The position numbers and the translations under genes were made by a program. From assembly GCA_013329295.1 (NCBI GenBank), contig DUKP01000135.1, positions 1-8,463 of the forward strand: 8,463 bases of DNA, given 5' to 3'. Each line of letters starts with the position of its first letter. Position 1 is the first letter of the stretch. Shown here one piece after another: positions 1-6,061 of this stretch. The stretch is from Candidatus Poseidoniaceae archaeon. GTDB taxonomy: Archaea; Thermoplasmatota; Poseidoniia; Poseidoniales; Poseidoniaceae. The notes below the pieces were generated by a model. That model ran no database searches and had not been told where the DNA came from. It saw only the letters and a list, made by a program, of their open reading frames with translations.

Positions 1-1
1 T

Positions 2-1798
2 GACCAATCATGGGATGAATATAGAGGAGAGTCATGGCCTGGAATAATTATCTCTGGGGCTACTGAAATCGATAAATTTCCTCTAAACCATTACCAGTGG
101 ATTGACACTGACGGAGACTGGTGGGGTGATAATCAAGTTGGTGATGATGCAGATGCCTGCCCGAATTCATTCGGTAACTCTACCGCCGATAGATATGGCT
201 GTCCTGATACTGACGGTGATTCATACTCCGACCCGACTGCAAATTGGGGTGCAGTTTCGAATACCGGTTACTGTCAAGCAGATGGTTTGCCACTTGATCC
301 AACACAATGGTGTGACAAAGATGGAGATGGCTTTGGCGAAAACCAAGAGGGTAACTCGCCAGATGAATGTCCTGATGAATCAGGTTCCTCTACTATCGAT
401 AGAATTGGTTGTTTAGATACCGATGGAGATGGATATTCAGATCAGGGAGACCCGTTTCCGAATGATAATACTCAATGGGAAAATAGAGACGGGGATTCAT
501 TAGATTGTGGTGGAGATAATCAGTCGGGAAATAATCCGGATGTTTTCCCCGACGATAATACTCAATGCAAAGATACTGATGGAGATGGTTATGGTGATAA
601 TGCTGCAGGTAACAATGGAGATGCGTTCAAATTTGACCCTACACAATGGTCTGACTTTGATGGTGACGGTTTCGGCGATAATAACGGAACAGGCTCAATA
701 AATGGAGATATTTGCCCCACTCAAGCAGGTAACTCTGCGAATCCAATCTCTCGAGGATGCCCTGATAGTGACGGTGATGGTTTTGTTGATCCGGAGGACG
801 CTTTTCCACAGAATCCTCTACAATGGGCTGACCGTGACGGTGATGGCTATGGCGATGAAGTAGACAAACCTGGTGGAGATGACTGCATTGATACATTTGG
901 CACATCAAACGAAAACAATCGATATGGTTGTGTTGATACCGATGGCGATGGCTGGGCTGATGTCGATGATGAATTCCCAGATGATGGCGAACAGTGGAAA
1001 GATACCGATGGTGATGGTTACGGCGACAATTACCTATGGACAGTAACCTTTGTTGAAGACTTAGAAGATCCTCAAAGAATTATTGAATTACGTGAGCAGA
1101 GAGGTGACGCTTTTCCATTACAACCTGATGAATGGAGTGACCAAGATGGTGATGGATATGGTGACAATATAAGTGATGACTTCCCATTGGAAACTACTCA
1201 ATGGAGTGATTTTGATGGTGATGGATATGGTGATAATTTCACCAGCGGAGCCCACCAACCAGATGATTGTATACAAGTGCCTGGTACATCGTATAGAGAT
1301 GTATTTGGTTGTATTGATACAGATAACGATGGAACCAGTGATACTTCCGATCCATGCCCATATGATCCTGACATTTTCGAAGGAAAAATCAGTTCTGTTG
1401 TCTGTAAGATAACTGAGCCACAACAAGAAGGGGAGGCTGAATCAGATTCTACTAGTAGCAGTATTGAGCCAACTCTAGTATACCTTGGGATTTCAATAGT
1501 GATTCTATTATCAGTAATAATCGTTGCACAATTCTCTAAAACCTTAGCAAAGAAAAAAGCAAGACAAGAAAAATTAGACGAAGCAATGGTAAATTCTGCA
1601 TTTTCTGAAGAAGATGAAAGAAGAACCGCTTGGATCGATTACTATGTCGCTAATGGCCAGTTAGATGAAGCTAAAGCATTAGGGTGGATAGAAGCAAATC
1701 CTGCAGAATTACCACAATGGAAACAATTCGAAATTCAACAACAAGAAGAACAAGATGCTGCAATACCAAATATGGTTAACCTTGATGACATTTTATGA
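2..1798 (+). CDS. Calcium-loop (thrombospondin type 3-like) repeat surface protein, C-terminally membrane anchored; 5' end missing
   Basis: The frame is open from the left edge, so the true start and any signal peptide lie outside; 598 residues are visible. About residues 24-460 are a series of Asp-rich loops of the form DxDGDGxGD, which in thrombospondin type 3 and related families bind calcium. Between loops, two linker types alternate: D-x-FP-x4-QW, and a Cys-bounded linker ending in GC. A Ser/Glu-rich stalk (about 468-489) leads to one hydrophobic segment (about 491-511, TLVYLGISIVILLSVIIVAQ), followed by a Lys/Arg stop-transfer patch (AKKKARQEK) and an acidic, helical tail of about 80 residues containing WIDYYVANGQLDEAKALGW. 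The repeats are therefore expected outside the cell and the tail inside. The stop overlaps the convergent hydrolase gene. A role in adhesion, cell envelope structure or substrate binding is plausible, but the sequence shows no catalytic domain. Confident in architecture, not in function. Confidence 0.9.
   Translation, partial: DQSWDEYRGESWPGIIISGATEIDKFPLNHYQWIDTDGDWWGDNQVGDDADACPNSFGNSTADRYGCPDTDGDSYSDPTANWGAVSNTGYCQADGLPLDPTQWCDKDGDGFGENQEGNSPDECPDESGSSTIDRIGCLDTDGDGYSDQGDPFPNDNTQWENRDGDSLDCGGDNQSGNNPDVFPDDNTQCKDTDGDGYGDNAAGNNGDAFKFDPTQWSDFDGDGFGDNNGTGSINGDICPTQAGNSANPISRGCPDSDGDGFVDPEDAFPQNPLQWADRDGDGYGDEVDKPGGDDCIDTFGTSNENNRYGCVDTDGDGWADVDDEFPDDGEQWKDTDGDGYGDNYLWTVTFVEDLEDPQRIIELREQRGDAFPLQPDEWSDQDGDGYGDNISDDFPLETTQWSDFDGDGYGDNFTSGAHQPDDCIQVPGTSYRDVFGCIDTDNDGTSDTSDPCPYDPDIFEGKISSVVCKITEPQQEGEAESDSTSSSIEPTLVYLGISIVILLSVIIVAQFSKTLAKKKARQEKLDEAMVNSAFSEEDERRTAWIDYYVANGQLDEAKALGWIEANPAELPQWKQFEIQQQEEQDAAIPNMVNLDDIL
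104..1345 (+). repeat. Array of 14 Asp-rich calcium-binding loops within the surface protein
   Basis: Loops begin at visible residues 35, 69, 105, 139, 161, 191, 218, 255, 277, 312, 334, 380, 403 and 439. Most read D-x-DGDG-(Y/F/W)-x-D; the fifth (NRDGDSLDCGGDN) and the last (DTDNDGTSDT) are degenerate. Spacing falls mainly into two classes: about 22-30 residues for linkers of the D-x-FP-x4-QW type, and about 34-37 for linkers carrying a Cys pair. Five Cys-bounded linkers (53-67, 123-137, 238-253, 295-310, 423-437) start with C, carry a G near the middle and end in GC, suggesting local disulfides. The DNA repeats are imperfect, with many synonymous differences, so selection seems to act on the protein rather than recent DNA duplication. 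Confidence 0.88.
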
Positions 1799-2551
1799 AT
1801 TTCTTGCTTTCTGTCTTTTGGCTTTTTTTGATAAGTCATCTTCAAATGATAAAAATGGTAAATTATTCCATTCTACTTCATCATCAATTGAATTTAATGC
1901 CTCATTATTTACCATTAAATCAACTAATTTTAGTGTAGTAGGATTAGAGCCATCAGATAACTCGTACTGATGACCAGGCAAAACCAATGATGTGTCTTCA
2001 ACCTCAAGTAAAATATCTCGTAAATATAACAAAGATTGGCGCTGCTTATCTTGGCTTCCACCAAACAAATCCGTTCTTCCACAACGACCTAGAAACAAGC
2101 AATCACCGGTAATCACCAGTCCATTACCAATTATTGTTACATGGCCAGGTGTATGGCCTGGAGTGCAATGAATAGCGAAATCCATCGCACCAAATGATTG
2201 TGTAATTTCAGTAAATTCTTGGTGTTGCCACCAACTAATTCCATTAAACTTGTAACCTCTTTCTTGCTCCAATATATGGCATCTAATTACAATATTATCA
2301 GATGTGATATTTACTAATTCTTCAACTCCTTTGACATGATCCCAATGGCTATGTGTGAGCCAAATTTCACTTAACTGAAAACCATGTGAACTACAAAAGT
2401 CATGCCAATATTCTCCATCAAATGGGTCGACGATACAGGCTTTTTTAGTCGATTTACATACAAATAAGTGATTCAAGTTATCCCATGGGCCTAATTGTTG
2501 TTGGAAAACCATGATTTGGTTGGTTTCAAAAATCAAATTCGGTTTCAACAT
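1793..2551 (-). CDS. Metallo-beta-lactamase-fold hydrolase, glyoxalase II/ETHE1-like
   Basis: A 252-residue protein covering the full single-domain fold. The metal-binding motif THSHWDH is at 66-72 (H67, H69, D71, H72), followed by TPGHTPGH at 130-137 (H133 the expected ligand), GDCLF at 149-153 (D150 the bridging Asp) and PGHQY at 192-196 (H194). The complete ligand set predicts an active two-metal or mono-iron enzyme in the cytoplasm. The segment GRCGRTD (155-161) recalls the CGRTD of ETHE1-type persulfide dioxygenases and the CG(R/K) of glyoxalase II, so thioester or persulfide chemistry is possible; glutathione is unlikely in an archaeon, so the natural substrate is unknown. No signal peptide or membrane segment is visible. 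The ATG is preceded by GGGTGA three bases away. It shares a 63-bp divergent spacer with the winged-helix membrane protein. The Lys/Arg-rich C-terminal tail is odd and coincides with the neighbour's T tract. Confidence 0.9.
   Translation of the reverse strand: MLKPNLIFETNQIMVFQQQLGPWDNLNHLFVCKSTKKACIVDPFDGEYWHDFCSSHGFQLSEIWLTHSHWDHVKGVEELVNITSDNIVIRCHILEQERGYKFNGISWWQHQEFTEITQSFGAMDFAIHCTPGHTPGHVTIIGNGLVITGDCLFLGRCGRTDLFGGSQDKQRQSLLYLRDILLEVEDTSLVLPGHQYELSDGSNPTTLKLVDLMVNNEALNSIDDEVEWNNLPFLSFEDDLSKKAKRQKARNS
1799..1829 (+). terminator. Candidate U-rich terminator for the surface-protein gene
   Basis: Directly after the stop codon the plus strand is pyrimidine-rich with several T runs, ending in a run of seven T at 1823-1829. 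Archaeal RNA polymerase is known to stop at U-rich tracts without a hairpin. The same bases encode the Lys-rich C-terminus (KKAKRQKARNS) of the hydrolase on the other strand. Position and composition are seen; function is inferred. Confidence 0.4.
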
Positions 2552-2614
2552 ATTTCACCCTTAAATCATGCTGAGAACCGCTGCCCTTTCAAATGATGAG
2601 TCCTACTGTGTACC
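2552..2614. promoter_or_regulatory. Divergent promoter region with a shared TATA-like element (TTTCAAAT, 2587-2594)
   Basis: This 63-bp spacer must hold the promoters of both the hydrolase (-) and the winged-helix membrane protein (+). Its clearest AT-rich element is TTTCAAAT at 2587-2594. Placing transcription starts about 25 bp away on each side would make the plus transcript leaderless at the ATG at 2615, which fits the lack of a Shine-Dalgarno sequence there. It would give the minus transcript a leader of about 13 bases, just enough for its GGGTGA. TTAAAT at 2561-2566 is a second AT-rich patch but lies too close to the minus start codon. The geometry is seen; promoter function is inferred. 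Confidence 0.35.
2555..2560 (-). promoter_or_regulatory. Ribosome binding site of the hydrolase gene
   Basis: On the minus strand GGGTGA lies three bases before the ATG. GGTGA pairs with the UCACC near the 16S rRNA 3' end, and this spacing is normal for that part of the anti-SD. It supports the chosen start. Confidence 0.6.
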
Positions 2615-5098
2615 ATGGCGGAGGCTCAAAGGTTTGCAATAGCCCTGCTCGCCGGGCTGATGTTATTGTCTAGTTTGCCGCACACTACTGCTGAATCAAA
2701 TAGTGAATCCTCATTATCACTTGAAATCACAACTGATGAAAGTCTGTCAGTCTTTATTGAAGGGCAATCGATTGAAATTGATTCACTACTAATAAACTAT
2801 GGAAACGCCGAAGTTTATCAAGAAAATCCTTCTTGTGGCGTTTATATTACAGTAGAAAATGAAGAAAATCAAATAGTATATTCAAACTTTGGAGAATGTC
2901 GAAATCAAATCAGAGATTCAATTATTTATAGCAATGAAGCTTTAGAGCAGCCTAGACAAATATGGGATTTTAAAAATCATGATAATGAGTATGTTGAGTC
3001 CGGTAAATACTACATCAAATTACATCATAGTATTCTAGAACTTAATGATACAATCAATTTAGAATTTATAAAAATGTCAACTATCAATCAAGATTTAAAA
3101 CTGGAAGTAAAACTAAACAAAATCTCCACAATATCTCAAAACGAAGCCTATGCTGCACAGATCTTGTTGAATAACCCAAGTCAATCTATACTTGATTTGG
3201 ACAATGAAAAATGTCTAATTGTCATTAACAACGCAGATTATGTTCAAATGATTGAATCATGTTATGGAAATACAGAATTATTTCACCCTAATGAGAACAT
3301 CTACGCTGGACATGTAATAATTTTAGAAAATAAATATGATTTTTCGCTACCAATTACATTCCAATTGTATGGTTCGGAAGAAATAGTATCGGTAGCGATT
3401 CCAGAACATGAACAAAGTCAAAATGATGAGTCTCAAGATGAAGATCAATCTATGCAACAAGTATCTCCAGTTATCAAAATTGACCATTATGCAAATGAAG
3501 ACTCAGTATCTTTCTTTGCAACATTTGATCAAACAAATACTGAAAATCAAATTGAAGTTTGTGACGCATCAGTAACAATATTCCATGATTTTGGAGCAGA
3601 ATATCTATCAAATCAGATTAGTCTATGTAATGAAGAACAATTACAATCAGAAAATAATGTTAAGGAGATTTTTCAATGGAGTCTAAAAAATGACCAGCAA
3701 TGCTTTATTGAAATGGGGACTTACAATATAATTATTGAAATCGGAAACAAGTTCTTTTCCTTTGATTATCAACATCTTTACAAAAATACTGAAGTTGCAT
3801 GCTTAGAAAAAAATATTGAAGTTGATTTTCAATCTAGTTTAATTGATTATACAGTATTTTCAGATTTTGAATTATCGACTAATCAAGAAGTTATGAGGAT
3901 TGATACTAACTGCTTAGCGGGTTTGAAGATTGAAATCTTATCACTCAACAGTTTTGTAAATGAATTTTGTGGCTTCACTCCAGGCAACTTCTTCACCTTA
4001 AATGGAGGAAATATCGAGTTTTCCAATCAATTCGAGTTAAGTGAAACTATAGAAAATGATGTGATCAATATACAATATTCGACATTTAATGGTTTAACAA
4101 TGAATGAATATTTCTCTATCAAAGTCAATAATAATGACGTCCATTCAACAAATGATAACTTTCAAATTGATGGAATTTGGAAAAATATCGAATATGGTCA
4201 AAATGAATGCTGGATTATTAATTCACCAAATAACGCTCACATCATAGATTCAAATCTCCTAACATCTCAGTGGTCGCCAAAAGAGGATTGGACTGGAAGT
4301 TATCTTGTTTCAAAAGCTGAAACCGGTGTTGGAAACTGTGGTATTTTTGGAATACAATTAGTTGTGATTGATGAAATTTATTTTGAATCTGAGCCCGAAA
4401 GTTCCATTGTAACTGAATTGGAAATTGAGACCTCTGATGAAATAGATGTAGTCGCTATTACTGTAACTGGTACAGCAACTGCATCAATAATCCTAACCCT
4501 AGTATTACTTATATCTAATACAGAGAGCCTTAGAATTCCAGTAACTTCTCTAGGACTTTGGATGTTTGCTTTAGTTGGTAAGACTCATGAAACCTCTGAT
4601 GGCCGTTTCCAAAGAGGACGGTTGATTGGTTATTTAACTGCTAATCCTGGTTGTCATTTTAGAGCACTAATGGCCGCATTAAATATGAGTAATGGCCAAA
4701 TTACACACCATCTTAGATTATTAGAAAATCAAGAATTGATATGGCGTATAAATGATGGAAGATTCGTCAGATATTACCCTCTAAACAATTCACTATACCC
4801 TGGAATGAATCCTGACGAATTACCTATTCCGCCGCTATCTCCGGATCCAAATAGTTTGCAAGGAAAAATTCTGACTCTACTCGATGATGAGCACCAACTA
4901 GGTGAATTCCCTACCCAATCTGAACTAGCCAAAAAGTTAGAGAAGAGCCAGCAACTCATCTCACATCATTTGAGAACTCTGCAAAAGTTTGGCTTGGTAG
5001 AGAAGCGAAAAATGGGAATTAAAAATCGTTACAAATTAACCAAAGAAGCTCTATTTTTACTTGAAACTGATATGGAATTTACCAAAGCTAGAGATTGA
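2615..5098 (+). CDS. Signal-peptide membrane protein with two cytoplasmic winged-helix domains; candidate membrane-bound transcription regulator
   Basis: This 827-residue protein starts at the ATG nearest an upstream in-frame TGA (2597); no other usual start lies between. Residues 7-21 form a signal-peptide core, with likely cleavage after HTTA (26). The ectodomain (27-611) is beta-rich and Asn/Glu/Gln-rich, with exactly twelve Cys falling into six consecutive pairs (74/95, 200/216, 316/338, 363/396, 433/452, 532/575). Its first part has the look of a BsuPI-like or Ig-like fold (IWDFKNHDNEYVESGKYYI). An acidic stretch precedes one membrane segment (612-634); a short hydrophobic stretch (641-655) may lie along the membrane. 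Winged helix 1 spans about 664-723 (NPGCHFRALMAAL, then ITHHLRLLE and a basic wing) and winged helix 2 about 747-809 (TQSELAKKL, then ISHHLRTLQKFGLVEKR). Two tandem winged helices behind a membrane segment are a known euryarchaeal arrangement. DNA targets and the external signal are unknown; the divergent hydrolase promoter is a natural candidate target. Confidence 0.85.
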   Translation: MAEAQRFAIALLAGLMLLSSLPHTTAESNSESSLSLEITTDESLSVFIEGQSIEIDSLLINYGNAEVYQENPSCGVYITVENEENQIVYSNFGECRNQIRDSIIYSNEALEQPRQIWDFKNHDNEYVESGKYYIKLHHSILELNDTINLEFIKMSTINQDLKLEVKLNKISTISQNEAYAAQILLNNPSQSILDLDNEKCLIVINNADYVQMIESCYGNTELFHPNENIYAGHVIILENKYDFSLPITFQLYGSEEIVSVAIPEHEQSQNDESQDEDQSMQQVSPVIKIDHYANEDSVSFFATFDQTNTENQIEVCDASVTIFHDFGAEYLSNQISLCNEEQLQSENNVKEIFQWSLKNDQQCFIEMGTYNIIIEIGNKFFSFDYQHLYKNTEVACLEKNIEVDFQSSLIDYTVFSDFELSTNQEVMRIDTNCLAGLKIEILSLNSFVNEFCGFTPGNFFTLNGGNIEFSNQFELSETIENDVINIQYSTFNGLTMNEYFSIKVNNNDVHSTNDNFQIDGIWKNIEYGQNECWIINSPNNAHIIDSNLLTSQWSPKEDWTGSYLVSKAETGVGNCGIFGIQLVVIDEIYFESEPESSIVTELEIETSDEIDVVAITVTGTATASIILTLVLLISNTESLRIPVTSLGLWMFALVGKTHETSDGRFQRGRLIGYLTANPGCHFRALMAALNMSNGQITHHLRLLENQELIWRINDGRFVRYYPLNNSLYPGMNPDELPIPPLSPDPNSLQGKILTLLDDEHQLGEFPTQSELAKKLEKSQQLISHHLRTLQKFGLVEKRKMGIKNRYKLTKEALFLLETDMEFTKARD
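5008..5025 (-). terminator. Candidate U-rich 3' end signal for the sugar kinase gene
   Basis: Read on the minus strand, two T5 runs (5021-5025 and 5008-5012) lie about 65-80 bases beyond the kinase stop, inside the winged-helix gene. There is no hairpin. Such runs are common in AT-rich DNA, so this is weak. Confidence 0.2.
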
Positions 5099-5972
5099 TC
5101 TCTTTTCTTATCACTCCATCGGTATCTATTTTCCATGGAATATTGGTCCAACCTTTTGATTCTAATTGATTGATTACTTCGAAGTTGTTCTGTGATGAGT
5201 CAAGAATAATTCCAACCACTCCTCCACCACCAGCGCCCATTGCTTTCCAAGCACGTACTACTCCATTATCCGATAATTCCTGTAACTTATCTCTAAATGG
5301 CTCATGTAATTCGAGTCCGAGAATATCCACTCCTGCTGAATTCATATTCATTGCATTTACAACATCTTCAACAGATTCTGTCGTAATTCCTTTGGCCATC
5401 AATAATCCTGCTTCTCTAATCAAATCTAGGCCGTCGGTTATTTCTTCATCACCATCTTCAAAACGTTGCCAGACGCTTTTATGTAAATCTCCCGAGACAT
5501 GGGTTATGTGGCTATTAAACAGCAAAAGATGATTCTCAAGCCAATTACAAAATTCAATTGATGGAGTAATCTTTTCGACTGAAACCGCTTCATCATCAAA
5601 AGAAAGATGATTTATTCCTCCCAAAGCACTAGCCCATTGATCTTGCCGCCCACCTTTATTTCCTAGTAATGCTTCAAACTGATAAGCGATTTCCGCGGTT
5701 TCAATAGGTTGCTGTGATGAACTTGTTATAGTTGAAATAAATCCTACATTCATAGCACCACTGGTACCTAAACCAGAACCTGTTGGCATGTCTGTTTTGT
5801 ATGTCAAAGATATTTTCCTATCATCATCAATTAGCATCTCACATCTTACATATTGATTGATTGCTATGTTTACTACTTCACCGGTTTTTTGTTTACAATA
5901 AGTTGGAACGTCAGTCCAACCTCCTGCTAAATCAATTCTTGAGGGGGCTCGAACTTCGATTCTTCGTGCCAT
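5088..5972 (-). CDS. GHMP-family sugar kinase, similar to D-glycero-D-manno-heptose 7-phosphate kinase / fucokinase domain
   Basis: A 294-residue cytoplasmic protein with all three GHMP kinase motifs: RIDLAGGWTDVPTY at 12-25 (substrate side), PTGSGLGTSGAM at 63-74 (the ATP phosphate loop) and AMGAGGGG at 244-251. GGRQDQWASALGG at 107-119 matches the GGRQDQ signature of heptose-7-phosphate kinases and fucokinase C-terminal domains and carries the likely catalytic Asp111; SHITHVSGDLHKS follows in the usual place. It should transfer phosphate from ATP to a sugar or sugar phosphate, a step toward a nucleotide-activated sugar, but the substrate cannot be read from sequence and no partner enzymes are nearby. 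The ATG at 5972 puts motif 1 at the N-terminus as in the family. The frame stays open upstream to 6329 only because it is antisense to leuS. It overlaps the winged-helix gene by 11 bp at the 3' ends. There is no clear Shine-Dalgarno, so a short-leader or leaderless mRNA is likely. Confidence 0.9.
   Translation of the reverse strand: MARRIEVRAPSRIDLAGGWTDVPTYCKQKTGEVVNIAINQYVRCEMLIDDDRKISLTYKTDMPTGSGLGTSGAMNVGFISTITSSSQQPIETAEIAYQFEALLGNKGGRQDQWASALGGINHLSFDDEAVSVEKITPSIEFCNWLENHLLLFNSHITHVSGDLHKSVWQRFEDGDEEITDGLDLIREAGLLMAKGITTESVEDVVNAMNMNSAGVDILGLELHEPFRDKLQELSDNGVVRAWKAMGAGGGGVVGIILDSSQNNFEVINQLESKGWTNIPWKIDTDGVIRKEINL
5099..5109 (+). terminator. Candidate pyrimidine-rich 3' end of the winged-helix gene
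   Basis: Immediately after the TGA stop the plus strand reads TCTCTTTTCTT, a short pyrimidine-rich tract inside the kinase coding region. It could end transcription in archaeal fashion, but the longest T run is only four bases. Confidence 0.2.
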
Positions 5973-6061
5973 GAAAACCCTACAAAGATTCGGTTCTTGA
6001 ATAGTGGGTTTGAAATGGAAACCTATTGTGGGAGGAACCGTAGCGGATAGGAGGGGGTCAT
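5973..6061. promoter_or_regulatory. Divergent promoter region between the sugar kinase and leuS, with TTTGAAAT at 6009-6016
   Basis: This 89-bp spacer drives the kinase (-) and leuS (+). Its best AT-rich element is TTTGAAAT at 6009-6016, lying about 37 bp from the kinase ATG and 45 bp from the proposed leuS start. Starts 25 bp away on each side would give leaders of roughly 13 and 20 bases, the latter including the leuS AGGAGG. The element overlaps a small inverted repeat, GGTTT (6007-6011) and AAACC (6019-6023). No long ORF fits in the spacer. Function is inferred from position. Confidence 0.3.
6049..6054 (+). promoter_or_regulatory. Strong Shine-Dalgarno (AGGAGG) that decides the leuS start
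   Basis: AGGAGG, followed by GGGGT, lies seven bases before the CTG at 6062. This is ideal Shine-Dalgarno spacing, and no ATG, GTG or TTG occurs in the leuS frame between the upstream TAG (6041) and the ATG at 6176. It is the strongest ribosome binding site in the window. Confidence 0.65.

Noticed and set aside
287..289. TTG at 287 as the start of the surface protein
   Set aside because: The frame continues upstream without a stop to the window edge with two more calcium loops, so the gene begins outside the window.
639..908. Antisense frame rich in His and Gln across the calcium-loop array
   Set aside because: It is a mirror of the repeated GAT/GGT codons and has no independent support.
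104..1345. Regularly spaced repeats resembling a CRISPR or satellite array
   Set aside because: The repetition is in the protein: units differ at synonymous sites, spacing varies in codon steps, and the frame is open throughout.
6015..6049. Tiny frame starting at ATG 6015 as a leader peptide for leuS
   Set aside because: It has no ribosome binding site and no run of Leu codons, so attenuation by leucine is not supported.
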